From: MGBC131033 sp910585655
GTDB lineage: Bacteria; Bacillota; Clostridia; Lachnospirales; Lachnospiraceae
Assembly (NCBI GenBank): GCA_949502025.1
Contig: CATBCG010000088.1
Location: forward strand, 1-60,652
DNA length: 60,652 nucleotides
Direction: 5' to 3'
Positions 15,353-24,163 of the stretch are shown here, in pieces; positions within the stretch are counted from its first letter, which is position 1, and every line of letters starts with the position of its first letter. The position numbers were made by a program, and so were the translations under genes. The notes beneath the pieces are model-generated. The model saw only the letters and a program-made list of their open reading frames with translations, had not been told where the DNA came from and did no database searches.

Positions 15353-17828
15353 CTGCCGACACCTCCCTTGTCATAGACAACACCGGAATGACCAGATTGT
15401 TATAGTTTTCATAAAGCAGATCCGATTCCACCTCATAGCGGACGATCAGTCTTCCGTCTAACAAATAAGGCGTCAAATCCGTACAAGCCCCCTCAATTCC
15501 TCCGGTAAAGATCAAATCATATTCTCCGGTATCCCGGTTCAGGAACGAAATAGTACCTGGGAAATAATCATAGCTTTCTCCCTGCAACTCATTGTTATAA
15601 AGAGCCGAATACAAAATAGCTTTTGGCGGCATGGTTTCCATGTCCGTAAATGTATACTCACAAACGAGCAGAGGTTCATTCATATAACGGTTCCATGGGA
15701 GTTCATAGCCGTCTCCCTCTAACAGCCCTGTATAATAACCGTCAATACTGTATTCATAAGCATTTCCGACTATATTTTCTACTGGCAGAATCGGCACGGT
15801 GACACCAAAATTTTCTATTTCGCTTCCGGCTGTCAGGGTTTCCTCTGTTCCTTCGGCAGAAATCCCTATAAAAAAGGTCTCCATCCGGCGCAGATATCCA
15901 TAATTGGACAAGTAATGCGCCAAAGCAAAATATTTTCTTGCTTTCTCTGGCTGTCGGTAATAATCATAATCAAACATACGTTCCAAAAAGTCATTGTTAT
16001 AGATACTCGAATAGTTATTTACAATCATCTTATCCATCGTTATCCCATCCAGTTCTACCGTTTCCCCGTCTGCTACGTCTCCTACGGCAAACATAGAACC
16101 AGAGTGCATCAGTATCACTTTTTCCAGGTCATAGCCCAGGCGGTTTGTAAAGCTGCCAACTACTTGCCCCTCCTCGGTTATCTCAACTTCTGCCTCATAA
16201 CTTCCGCTTTTTTTAGCGCTTCCCTCTGCAATAAAGGTAAAACGTTCAAATGCCGACGGGTTATTCAGCTCGATGTCTGTACCGTTTTCATACTTTCGGA
16301 TACCAATATCATATTTGGATAAAATGGTTCCCGTCGCATAATCACGATATCCCCAGCTTCGGAGCTGAGCTATCTGATAATCCTTCTCTACCATGACGTC
16401 ATAAGTTCGGTTATACGGCGCGGTCAACTGGAAAAAGGTTCTCTCCAAAGGCTCCTCTGTACCATAATCCAAGTATGAAACATAGGACATATATGGCTCA
16501 CGGATTCTTGTCGGTGTTCCTAACAAGAAAACAATTCCGGTAAAAACCAAGGAAACTGCCGGAACAGCCAGCCACATATAATGCCGTTTGTCAAGCTTAC
16601 GTAATACCAAATACAGCACCGGTCCTACCAACAGGACATAAAGACAAAGCACCAGCACGTAGACAGAAATTTTAGGCATATTCGCTCCGTTGCTCTGACC
16701 CAGTGCATTTTCCACCTGATAAATACCGGTTCCGTCCTGCTCCTCCTGTATCCGTCTTGACCGCTCGGCGCTTAAATTACGTGATATCACCTGATATAAC
16801 TCTTTTCCTAAAGAAAGCTGCAGCCAGGATGGAAGCTGCAAATCAATCGCGGATACCAATACCGCGCCATTTTCTCTCGGCACCTTCCAAAGTATGGTTT
16901 CCCCTTCTATTTCAAAGACCGACACCGCATCCGTCAGCGTCAGCGAACAATACGTCAAAGTTTCCTCGGAAAGCGGCGCCAAAGTCTCTTCATTAGAATC
17001 AGCTTCTGCATCCTCTTCTGCGTCCTCTCCTGTATCTTCCGGTGTTTCAAGTTCTTCCTCCTCCCGGTAACGATATGCTATCTTCTTTAGGTCCCCTACC
17101 TTGCCGGAAAGAAATTCCTCGGAAAATACAGAAAGCGTCTGATTATAGTAGCTCCCCGTACCGAGTACCAGAGTCCCGCCTTGTCTGACCCATTCCTCTA
17201 ATCCTGCTATCTGTGATGCCTCCAGTCTGTCTAAGTCGAACTGATTGACCAGCACCACGTCCAACATCCCCATATCTGCCGCACTGGTAATGTCCTCCGG
17301 ACGAAGCTCTACACTGCCTACTCCCCCGTCGGAACCATTTAGATAAGATCCTGCTTCCTGATCGGACAGCACGCCTATCATCATATTTCCGTTAAATTTT
17401 CCTCCATCCAAATCCTGGCTGATTGCTCCCTGCACTTTACCGTTACGATCAACCAGCCTGGCTGTCATAATGGATTCTCCCATCGGCAGCTTAATATAAA
17501 AAATCAGTTCCTTTGACTCTCCGGCTGCCAGCACCAAATCCTGCTTATAATTGATGATTTCTCCGCTGCCGTCTGCATAAAGCACCTCCGCAGTACCGAC
17601 AAAATCATTCGTGTAGTTTGTCACCAATACATGAATCGGAACTCTTCTGGAAGAAGCATATTCTCCTCCATAACCCAGTTCCACCGACAATTCAAATCCC
17701 TTTTTTTCCGTCTGAGCCGCCACTGTAAGACCAGTTCCCTGCAGCAGCAACGGACATACCAGCACCAGCAGCAGGCACGCTGCCATCATTGCCCTTCTTG
17801 CCCTATTTCTCTTTTTCATCATCCTCAT
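15339..17828 (-). CDS. Signal-peptide membrane protein with GATase-like domain, function unknown
   Basis: 829 aa from ATG 17828, chosen because GGAGG lies 9-10 nt upstream; an alternative start at 17864 lacks such a site. The signal peptide (AMMAACLLLVLVCPLL) is followed by a beta-rich region, then a Rossmann-like GATase-type stretch (LEEWVRQGGTLVLGTG, about 215-230). A Glu/Asp-rich linker comes next, then two membrane segments near 390-450 (VYVLVLCLYVLLVGPVLYL) and an extracytoplasmic C-terminal half of about 370 residues rich in Tyr and Asn. No family is recognised with certainty; DUF4350-like proteins in ABC/MoxR clusters are the nearest idea. It overlaps the kinase stop by 26 bp and the ATPase start by 14 bp, so it is probably a subunit of the transporter. 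Confidence 0.75.
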   Translation of the reverse strand: MRMMKKRNRARRAMMAACLLLVLVCPLLLQGTGLTVAAQTEKKGFELSVELGYGGEYASSRRVPIHVLVTNYTNDFVGTAEVLYADGSGEIINYKQDLVLAAGESKELIFYIKLPMGESIMTARLVDRNGKVQGAISQDLDGGKFNGNMMIGVLSDQEAGSYLNGSDGGVGSVELRPEDITSAADMGMLDVVLVNQFDLDRLEASQIAGLEEWVRQGGTLVLGTGSYYNQTLSVFSEEFLSGKVGDLKKIAYRYREEEELETPEDTGEDAEEDAEADSNEETLAPLSEETLTYCSLTLTDAVSVFEIEGETILWKVPRENGAVLVSAIDLQLPSWLQLSLGKELYQVISRNLSAERSRRIQEEQDGTGIYQVENALGQSNGANMPKISVYVLVLCLYVLLVGPVLYLVLRKLDKRHYMWLAVPAVSLVFTGIVFLLGTPTRIREPYMSYVSYLDYGTEEPLERTFFQLTAPYNRTYDVMVEKDYQIAQLRSWGYRDYATGTILSKYDIGIRKYENGTDIELNNPSAFERFTFIAEGSAKKSGSYEAEVEITEEGQVVGSFTNRLGYDLEKVILMHSGSMFAVGDVADGETVELDGITMDKMIVNNYSSIYNNDFLERMFDYDYYRQPEKARKYFALAHYLSNYGYLRRMETFFIGISAEGTEETLTAGSEIENFGVTVPILPVENIVGNAYEYSIDGYYTGLLEGDGYELPWNRYMNEPLLVCEYTFTDMETMPPKAILYSALYNNELQGESYDYFPGTISFLNRDTGEYDLIFTGGIEGACTDLTPYLLDGRLIVRYEVESDLLYENYNNLVIPVLSMTREVSADGTN

Positions 17829-19107
17829 CTCCCTGCGCCTCCGGATTGTCTTCCGGGTGGTCATATAATGTCACGGTAAACACCGTCCCTGCCGGATCGC
17901 TTTTGGCATGAACGGTTCCGTTATGCATCCGCACAATGTTGCGGGTAATCGCCAGCCCCAGCCCCGTACCGCCGGTATCGGTTGAACGGGAGGACTCTAC
18001 CCGGTAAAATTTATCAAAAATATGCTCCAAATCCGCCTCTGGTATCATTCTGCCAAAATTCGTAACCATTAGCTTAGAGGCAATCGGCGTTCGTTTCACT
18101 TCTACTTTCAGCAGTTTGCCGTCGCGCCCATATTTGATCGCATTAGAAATCAGATTTGCCACCGCCCGCGCCATCAAATCTCCGTCCACTTCCCGCAAAA
18201 TCTGCTTCTCGGAGGAAAGAAATTCCGTCTCCAGACCGGCTTCCTCAATCGTCGGATAAAACTCCTCCAAAAGCTGTTCCGTCAGCTTCACCAAATCCAC
18301 GGTGCTTTTGTGAAGCGTAATCTGCCCGAAGCTTACCTTCGTAAAAGAAAACAGGCTTTCAATCAATCCTTCCAGCCGTTTGGATTTATCATACGCAATC
18401 TCCACATAATGCTTCTTCGTCTCAGCATCCAGATCCTGTCTTCCTGTCACCAACCCTAAATAACCGATAATAGAAGTCAGCGGCGTTCTTAAATCGTGCG
18501 CCACGTTCGTAATCAGCTCATTTTTGGAATATTCCTGGTTCCGTTCGTTTTCCATCATAAAGCGGATATCGCCCAGCATTTTATTTAAACCCTCGGCAAT
18601 CATTGATAATTCGTCCTCGTGCCGAACGCTAAACTCTACATCGAAATTCCCTGCCGAAATCTCCTGTATTCCATCGGTAATTTCATTGAGATACCGGGAA
18701 AATTTTTCTGTCAGAAGCAGGAAATAAATGATAAACAAAAACAACGTCAACAAAATCGCACCCACCAGCCAGCCTCGAATCAATAACTTGGGTTCCTCAT
18801 AATAAAGCCGGTGTGTATTTTCTTCCTTTTCGATCAGTTGATTTTCGCTTTGTGTCTTGCCCTCCGTCTGATCGGACGCTACATTTCCCGTCTGATTTTG
18901 GCTCATGTTATACCGCTCCAGTTCCCAAAGCAGCTTTTCCTGCTCCTTTTTCCAGCGCTGTTCCTCCTGGCTCCCCTGCGTCAGCAGATAAATCCCCAGG
19001 AAAATAACGATTACGGTAATGACGGAAAACAACATACTTGTCAGCGCATAAAGAATAATCTCCATCCGAAAGCTGTGCCATACCTTATTTCTCAATCTTA
19101 TATCCAA
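17803..19107 (-). CDS. Sensor histidine kinase, VanS-like
   Basis: 434 aa. Membrane segments near 15-42 and 110-133 flank a short extracytoplasmic loop of about 70 residues rich in Gln and Glu. A HAMP-like stretch follows, then the H-box NVAHDLRTPLTS with the phospho-acceptor His near 204, N-box NLISNAIKYG, and the G box DTGGTGLGLAI. The N-terminus is uncertain. The first codon used is TTG at 19107, because the frame is closed by a stop seven codons upstream and no ATG occurs before 19065. It overlaps the response-regulator gene by 23 bp. It probably senses an envelope signal. Confidence 0.93.
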   Translation of the reverse strand: MDIRLRNKVWHSFRMEIILYALTSMLFSVITVIVIFLGIYLLTQGSQEEQRWKKEQEKLLWELERYNMSQNQTGNVASDQTEGKTQSENQLIEKEENTHRLYYEEPKLLIRGWLVGAILLTLFLFIIYFLLLTEKFSRYLNEITDGIQEISAGNFDVEFSVRHEDELSMIAEGLNKMLGDIRFMMENERNQEYSKNELITNVAHDLRTPLTSIIGYLGLVTGRQDLDAETKKHYVEIAYDKSKRLEGLIESLFSFTKVSFGQITLHKSTVDLVKLTEQLLEEFYPTIEEAGLETEFLSSEKQILREVDGDLMARAVANLISNAIKYGRDGKLLKVEVKRTPIASKLMVTNFGRMIPEADLEHIFDKFYRVESSRSTDTGGTGLGLAITRNIVRMHNGTVHAKSDPAGTVFTVTLYDHPEDNPEAQGDEDDEKEK

Positions 19108-19792
19108 CTCCCCAGACTGTTTTTATAATCTGCGCATTCCGGGAATCCATTTCGATTTTTTCCCGAAGCCTTCTAATATGCACCATAACGGTATTATTTG
19201 CCTCAAACATCTTTTCATTCCATACCCGCTCAAAGATCTCATCTGTGCTAAACACCCGTCCCGGATTGGTCGCCAGCAAATAGAGAATATCAAACTCAAT
19301 CGGCGTCAGCTTAACATCCTTATCATACGCTACGACCATATGCGTTTCTTTATTGATACGCAGCAGTCCCACCTCTACTTCCTTCCCCTGGTAGTCCGAA
19401 GCCGCGCTTGGATTTAACTGGGTAAAGCGACGAAGCTGGGATTTCACCCGCGCCGTCAGCTCTAGTGGATTAAACGGCTTAATCACATAATCGTCTGCCC
19501 CGGTGCTAAGCCCAATGATCTTATCCAAATCCGTAGACTTGGCGCTAAGCATAATGATTGGAATAGCGCTGGTTTCCCGAAGCTTTTTACACATCGTAAG
19601 ACCGTCCATCCCCGGCATCATAATATCCAAAATCGCCAGGTTAATATCTTTTTCTCTTTCTAAAATCTCTAACCCTTCTTTGGCATTGTTTGCCTTCCGT
19701 ACTTCAAAACCGTCGCTTACCAGATGGATCTCCACCAGATCCGCAATTTCCCGATCGTCGTCCACCACTAATATTTTACCTGTTTCTTTCAT
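19085..19792 (-). CDS. OmpR/VanR-family response regulator
   Basis: 235 aa, the full two-domain length. The receiver has the acidic cluster VDDD (about 10-13), phospho-acceptor D56 in LAILDIMMPGMDG, and K in VIKPFNPLEL. The C-terminal winged helix has ELTARV, VKLTPIEFDILYLL and NTVMVHIRRLREKIE. First gene of the nine-gene operon, with AAAGGA before ATG 19792. The CCTTACAA direct repeats at 19900-19918 are candidate binding sites, suggesting autoregulation of the whole operon. Confidence 0.96.
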   Translation of the reverse strand: MKETGKILVVDDDREIADLVEIHLVSDGFEVRKANNAKEGLEILEREKDINLAILDIMMPGMDGLTMCKKLRETSAIPIIMLSAKSTDLDKIIGLSTGADDYVIKPFNPLELTARVKSQLRRFTQLNPSAASDYQGKEVEVGLLRINKETHMVVAYDKDVKLTPIEFDILYLLATNPGRVFSTDEIFERVWNEKMFEANNTVMVHIRRLREKIEMDSRNAQIIKTVWGVGYKIEK

Positions 19793-19834
19793 AAATAAAA
19801 TCCTTTCAAATCCTTACCAAAAACAAAATCTCCC

Positions 19835-19918
19835 ATTATAAAAGGTTCGAGGTGTAAACCGTTTCTATCCTTATTCTATCATAAGCTCAGAATACAAGTC
19901 CTTACAATAACCTTACAA
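19835..19918 (-). promoter_or_regulatory. Promoter and OmpR-type direct-repeat box of the response-regulator operon
   Basis: A perfect TATAAT (19835-19840, minus) lacks a good -35, as expected of an activated promoter. Upstream, CCTTACAA occurs at 19900-19907 and 19911-19918, an 11-bp period typical of OmpR-family boxes; a looser CCTTATTC lies at 19869. Confidence 0.5.
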
Positions 19919-19953
19919 AATACTAAATTCCAGAACGTTCCAGATAGAGTCGT

Positions 19954-20004
19954 AAAAAAAGAATCTCGTCTTCCTAGTTCTCCTTTGCGCCCCTACGAGA
20001 TTCT
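19954..20004 (-). terminator. Intrinsic terminator after the VanZ/DUF6142 genes
   Basis: A perfect 10-bp inverted repeat AGAATCTCGT (19960-19969) and ACGAGATTCT (19995-20004), followed on the minus strand by seven T residues. It insulates the response-regulator operon from the upstream unit. Confidence 0.8.
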
Positions 20005-20221
20005 CACCTAAAAATATTCTGTTGGTATTGTAACGAAATGTTTACAATTTGTTCATTTCCTTATCACGACTATTTCACATTTTCCCATTATAATGAACTC
20101 ATCAATTAAGTTAATTTCTTTTATTCGTATAGATTTTATTTTTTTCATTTACAAGGCCAAGTAGTTCCCTGCTGCTTGGCCACTCCTCTTTTTATCTGGA
20201 AGGACACGTTCTGACATCCCA
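20005..20221. other. AT-rich spacer with a second, weaker hairpin
   Basis: About 215 bp with no gene seen. GGCCAAG (about 20156-20162) and CTTGGCC (about 20176-20182) can pair just after the DUF6142 stop, but no T tract follows on either strand, so it is at best a processing or weak termination hairpin. Confidence 0.35.
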
Positions 20222-20563
20222 TCAGCCCACTCCCAAAACATAAAAAACCAGACAGCCTAACAACAGCACACCATTTAAAAACGCTCCACCTAACGGCAGA
20301 CCATAATAAATATTTTCCATACGAAAGCAGCGTACTGCCAAGATAAAACCAATCACGGACAAAAACAGAGCAGCCATTCCACCTGCCCCCAGATACCAGC
20401 CGCCCTCTCCGCCCTCCATGGCAGACAGGACAATCATCGCAATCATTAAGCCAAAACAAAGTAGTGCCAGACAAATAGAAAAAATTCCCTTTTTAGGTCT
20501 TATTTTATCCGTAAACTGTACCTCCGGCTCCTCCTGCTTTTTCCTTCTCCACCTCAATGCCAT
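20222..20563 (-). CDS. DUF6142 family small membrane protein
   Basis: 113 aa with a basic, charged N-terminus (residues 1-24) and three hydrophobic segments (about 28-48, 56-78, 88-110). It resembles the DUF6142 family, which I know mainly from Lachnospiraceae; function unknown. ATG 20563 follows AAGGAGG. Between it and the upstream VanZ gene lies structured RNA element A, whose last repeat ends directly before this ribosome site, so element A may set its expression. Confidence 0.7.
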   Translation of the reverse strand: MALRWRRKKQEEPEVQFTDKIRPKKGIFSICLALLCFGLMIAMIVLSAMEGGEGGWYLGAGGMAALFLSVIGFILAVRCFRMENIYYGLPLGGAFLNGVLLLGCLVFYVLGVG

Positions 20564-20582
20564 TGATTTCCTCCTTATTTAT

Positions 20583-20707
20583 AGTTCCGCAGATTCCATC
20601 TCCAGACACTCTCCTTAGCTAGATTTTCAGCCATAAAGACACATGTCTGCAAATCTAGCTGTGTCTTTCTATGGAATCTGCTGTTTAGCCTAGTTCCGCA
20701 GATTCCA
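20583..20707 (-). ncRNA. Candidate structured intercistronic RNA, element A
   Basis: Nested helices on the minus strand: P1 GCAGATTCCAT with ATGGAATCTGC (11 bp), P2 AGACAC with GTGTCT, P3 AGCTAGATTT with AAATCTAGCT, and P4 (20628-20649) CAG-a-CAT with ATG-g-CTG around an 8-nt T-rich loop. The motif CGGAACTA follows P1, and a 16-nt copy of GGAATCTGCGGAACTA precedes it, overlapping the VanZ stop codon. That copy could pair with the 5' arm of P1 instead. Elements B and C share the design with different stem sequences. Confidence 0.65.
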
Positions 20708-21178
20708 GGATTTTTCTATTTTTTGGAATAGTTTATGGGAAAGTTTATAAATCCAGTATCCCAGCACGCCTCCTGCTGTATTTAGAATCATATCGTCCAC
20801 GTCAAAGCAACCTACCTGCAAAATAAGCTGCGTAGTTTCCAGTGTGAGGGTTAATGCTACCGATAACAGGAATATCGACCAAAATCGCCTATCTTTCCGG
20901 CTGATTACCGGCAGCAAAAACCCAAATGGCATGAACGCCAGAACATTTCCGTAAATATTGATAAAAAAGGTTTCAAAGCTCAGCCGATCTCGGTGCAGGA
21001 AATAACGTTTGATTTCCTGGAACGGCACAAGATTATAGCGATACATGCCCAATCCACCGGCTCTGCCGTATCGTTCGCTCAAAAACATCAGATACATCAG
21101 GCAAAACAGGTAGAGCAGAAATGCTCCGCGCAGTATCCAAACAATCCACCTTTTATGCTCCGGTTTCAAAAATCCCAT
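20690..21178 (-). CDS. VanZ family protein
   Basis: 162 aa. Four membrane segments (about 12-32, 70-88, 98-116, 128-146) with the VanZ hallmarks NLVPFQEI, NIYGNVLAFMPFGFLLP, and LETTQLILQVGCFDVDDMILNTAGG (given here in three parts: LETTQL, GCFDVDD, NTAGG). VanZ confers low teicoplanin resistance in enterococci, but most homologues have unknown roles. ATG 21178 follows AGGAG. Its last codons (W-N-L-R-N) are encoded by the first repeat of RNA element A. Confidence 0.9.
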   Translation of the reverse strand: MGFLKPEHKRWIVWILRGAFLLYLFCLMYLMFLSERYGRAGGLGMYRYNLVPFQEIKRYFLHRDRLSFETFFINIYGNVLAFMPFGFLLPVISRKDRRFWSIFLLSVALTLTLETTQLILQVGCFDVDDMILNTAGGVLGYWIYKLSHKLFQKIEKSWNLRN

Positions 21179-21244
21179 GACACACTCCTACTATTATCAC
21201 TCTATCATTCTTTTTTGCAAAGCTTTTTTGCAGACGTAGAAAAT

Positions 21245-22597
21245 CTACTTGCCTGCGACAGAAAGTTCTTTTACTACTACACAAGGCGCACCATACACGG
21301 AAAAGCCCTCCGGCGTATGGAATTCCAGATCCGAGCCTACCAACTCAATATCCTTTAACATTTGGAAAAAGTTTCCTGCTACTGTAAAGCCTTTCACCGG
21401 TCCCTGCTTCTCTCCTCCGGAAATCAAAAAGCCTGCGCTTGATAAGGAGAAATCTCCCGTCTTTGGATCAGCTCCGGCGTGCATCCCGTTTAATTCTGTC
21501 ACATAAATTCCATCGCCTACTGCGGCAAATACTTCCTCTCGACTCTTTTCACCAGGTTTTACATAAAAAGCGTATGGCTGAATGGCAATCGGAGCATCAT
21601 AGCTTTCTTTTGCAGCATTTCCCGTACTGTTCTTTCCTGCCTTTTTTGCCGTTTTCAGGTTATAAAGGAATGTATTCAGCATCCCTTTCGATATGACTTC
21701 TTTTGTAGAAGTCGCCACACCTTCCGCGTCAAACGGCATCTGTACGGAAAAGTCCGGATAAAACGGATCATCTACAATCGTCACCTGTTCCGAAGCAACC
21801 ATCGCCTGTTCTTTTCCTTTCAAAAGTGAAATCCCCTGCTGTACTGCCTCTGCCGAAAATACAGAAGCAAACGTAGAAAGCATCGCCCCCATCATTTTTC
21901 CCGAAAAGACAATTTTATATTTACCGGAATCTACCTTTCCTGGATTCATAACCGAAAGAGCATCCCCGACCCCTTTTTTCGCCAGATCTGCCAAATCAAT
22001 CTCCGATATTTCTCCAAGAGAGTTTTTATAACCCATATACTTTTCTTCCTCTCCTGGCTCCTGTACGATAGATACGGCGCTGACTAGGCTGATTCCATAC
22101 TCCTGGGATAAATCCAGCCCTTTGGAGTTCGCCAGGCATACGATTCCCTTTTCTGCTATTGTTCTGCTCTGCGTCCCGTCGATAACCCTTGTATCCTCTG
22201 CATAAAGCCTTTTCTGGCAATCCATCGCTACTGCAGCCATCACGTCTGCGCCTGGAATTTCACTTGGTGTCCGGCTGACGCTCTGATACAAATCGCCCGC
22301 CTGATGGATCAGTACCTCATCCTCCGTTTCAATCGAAGCAGCATTGTCCATCGCCCGCTCTACCAACGAAACTGCCTGCTCCTCATCAAAACATTCCGTA
22401 GCGGCATAGCCCATTTTTCCGTCTACAATACAGCGAAAACATGCTCCGCCGCCTGTAGCCGTCGTAAATTGGTTGACCTCTTCACGGTATACCGAGACAG
22501 CCATTTCGGAACTGTTCTTATAATATAACTCATAATCCTCTAACCCGGCTTTCTTCGCTGCATGCAGCACCGCCGATTTAAACTCCTGATATTCCAT
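21245..22597 (-). CDS. pmbA: TldD/PmbA family protein, TldE-type subunit
   Basis: 450 aa. Partner of TldD in a heterodimeric protease that trims peptides, including bacteriocin precursors such as microcin B17. Like other PmbA/TldE proteins it lacks the HExxxH metal motif. The N-terminal DYELYYKNSSEMAVSV and the C-terminal LSSAGFLISGGEKQGPVKGFTVAGN segment (shown in parts: SSAGFLISGG, GFTVAGN) are typical. ATG 22597 follows AGGAG. It lies downstream of tldD, with RNA element B between them, and 66 bp upstream of the VanZ gene. Confidence 0.93.
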   Translation of the reverse strand: MEYQEFKSAVLHAAKKAGLEDYELYYKNSSEMAVSVYREEVNQFTTATGGGACFRCIVDGKMGYAATECFDEEQAVSLVERAMDNAASIETEDEVLIHQAGDLYQSVSRTPSEIPGADVMAAVAMDCQKRLYAEDTRVIDGTQSRTIAEKGIVCLANSKGLDLSQEYGISLVSAVSIVQEPGEEEKYMGYKNSLGEISEIDLADLAKKGVGDALSVMNPGKVDSGKYKIVFSGKMMGAMLSTFASVFSAEAVQQGISLLKGKEQAMVASEQVTIVDDPFYPDFSVQMPFDAEGVATSTKEVISKGMLNTFLYNLKTAKKAGKNSTGNAAKESYDAPIAIQPYAFYVKPGEKSREEVFAAVGDGIYVTELNGMHAGADPKTGDFSLSSAGFLISGGEKQGPVKGFTVAGNFFQMLKDIELVGSDLEFHTPEGFSVYGAPCVVVKELSVAGK

Positions 22598-22632
22598 AAC
22601 CTTATTCTCCTATTTTAAGTTCTACTATTTTT

Positions 22633-22747
22633 AGTTCCGTATTTGTCTTTCCAGAACACCTTCCCTAAGTTTGATTTCCAGCCGCCAAAATCATGCGTCT
22701 GTAAACCAAACTGTGTTCTGTACAGACAAATACTGTTTTTAGTTCCG
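22633..22747 (-). ncRNA. Candidate structured intercistronic RNA, element B
   Basis: Same architecture as element A with different bases: P1 GTATTTGTCT with AGACAAATAC, P2 CAGAACAC with GTGTTCTG, P3 AGTTTGGTTT with AAATCAAACT, and P4 (22679-22701) CAG-a-CGC with GCG-g-CTG around 9 nt. P3 contains one G-U pair only when read on the minus strand, which fixes the functional strand. CGGAACTAAAAA flanks both ends. It lies between tldD and pmbA. Confidence 0.65.
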
Positions 22748-22759
22748 TGTTCCTATTTA

Positions 22760-24142
22760 TTATCTTCCGCCTACTGTAATCGACGATACGCGGATTAACG
22801 GCTGACCGACGTCTGTCGGGATGCTTCCGCTGGCGGAGCCGCACATACCCTGACCGGTTGCCAGATCGGTGCCGACCATATCAATGTCCTGTAAGATTTC
22901 AGAGCCTTTTCCAATCAGGCTTGCGCCACGGACTGGCTCACAGATCTTACCGTTACGAACCATATAAGCTTCCCGTACGGCAAAGTTGAAATCTCCTGTC
23001 ACCGGATTAACCGATCCGCCGCCCATTTCCTTTGCATATAATCCATATTCAATAGAAGCGATAATGTCCTCATTTTTGTCCTCGCCCGGCATAATTACGG
23101 TATTGGTCATCCGGGAAGTCGGTGTAAAGGTATAATCCTGGCGGCGGCAGTTTCCGGTTGCTTCCATGCCCATTCTCCTGCCGTTGAAGCGGTCAATCAT
23201 ATAAGTCTTTAACACGCCTTTTTCAATAAGGACGTTTCTCTGGGACGGGTGTCCCTCGTCGTCGATGTTGATAGAACCCCAGGCGTTTGGAATGGTTCCG
23301 TCATCTACTGCCGTCACCTTTTCTGTTGCAATTTTTTGCCCTAATTTCCCGCAGAACTGCGAACGCCCTAATGCTACAGAAGTAGCTTCCAAAGAATGCC
23401 CACATGCTTCATGGAAAATTACGCCGCCAAATCCGTTTTCTATTGCCACTGTCATTTTTCCAGCCGGGCAATATCCGGCATGTAACATGGTAATCGCCTG
23501 TTTTGCCGCATGTTCTCCCACTTCCTTTGGAGTAATCACGGTCTCAAACATTTCTAAGCCCATCCGACGCCCCGGACGGCAATGCCCGGTCTGGTTTTCT
23601 CCGTCTTTATAGGCAATCGCATCCACTACCATCCTCGTGCGAATCTGGCGATCCTGCGCTAATAAACCCTCGCTGTTGGCTATCAAAATATTGTGATCCA
23701 CATCCAGCAAGGTTCCTGCTACCTGTGCAATCTCATCATGATAATCCTTTGCCGTAAAGCAAGCTTCCTTCAATAAATCAATTTTATCCTTATTTTTCAC
23801 ATCCGACGGCACAATGCGAATCGGATGAACGTCTCCAAAAATCCGCTCCTTTAAATACACCGGCTGTCCTACCGGCGCTCCGGACAGCGCGCTTGCTACC
23901 CGATCGGCAGCCAGCAGCAGACCGCTTTCCGACAAATCTGTCGTTGAAGCGCATACGCAGCGCAGTCCGGCAAAAATACGAATACCAACACCAGATAACA
24001 AACTGTCTGCGATCTCGTTTACCTTTCCGTCTACCATTTGGATATTTTTGTTCAACGTGCGCTCGGCAAAGATCTCGGCAAAATCTGCTCCTGTAGACAT
24101 CGCCTTTGCCAGTACACGGTTCAATATGGCTTTTGCAATCAT
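22760..24142 (-). CDS. tldD: Metalloprotease TldD
   Basis: 460 aa from ATG 24142, chosen because AGGAGG lies 9 nt upstream; longer readings have no ribosome site. Catalytic subunit of the TldD-TldE protease: VIFHEACGHSLEA contains the HExxxH zinc motif, and the C-terminal part has NPVTGDFNF and the TGQGMCGSASG glycine-rich segment. It degrades unfolded peptides and processes leader peptides. It lies between RNA elements C (upstream) and B (downstream), with pmbA as the next gene. Confidence 0.95.
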   Translation of the reverse strand: MIAKAILNRVLAKAMSTGADFAEIFAERTLNKNIQMVDGKVNEIADSLLSGVGIRIFAGLRCVCASTTDLSESGLLLAADRVASALSGAPVGQPVYLKERIFGDVHPIRIVPSDVKNKDKIDLLKEACFTAKDYHDEIAQVAGTLLDVDHNILIANSEGLLAQDRQIRTRMVVDAIAYKDGENQTGHCRPGRRMGLEMFETVITPKEVGEHAAKQAITMLHAGYCPAGKMTVAIENGFGGVIFHEACGHSLEATSVALGRSQFCGKLGQKIATEKVTAVDDGTIPNAWGSINIDDEGHPSQRNVLIEKGVLKTYMIDRFNGRRMGMEATGNCRRQDYTFTPTSRMTNTVIMPGEDKNEDIIASIEYGLYAKEMGGGSVNPVTGDFNFAVREAYMVRNGKICEPVRGASLIGKGSEILQDIDMVGTDLATGQGMCGSASGSIPTDVGQPLIRVSSITVGGR

Positions 24143-24163
24143 CTTCTTTATCCTCCTATTTTG

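Noticed and set aside
20156..20182. GGCCAAG/CTTGGCC hairpin as the main terminator after DUF6142
   Set aside because: No T tract on either strand; the 10-bp hairpin at 19954-20004 with seven T residues is a better terminator.
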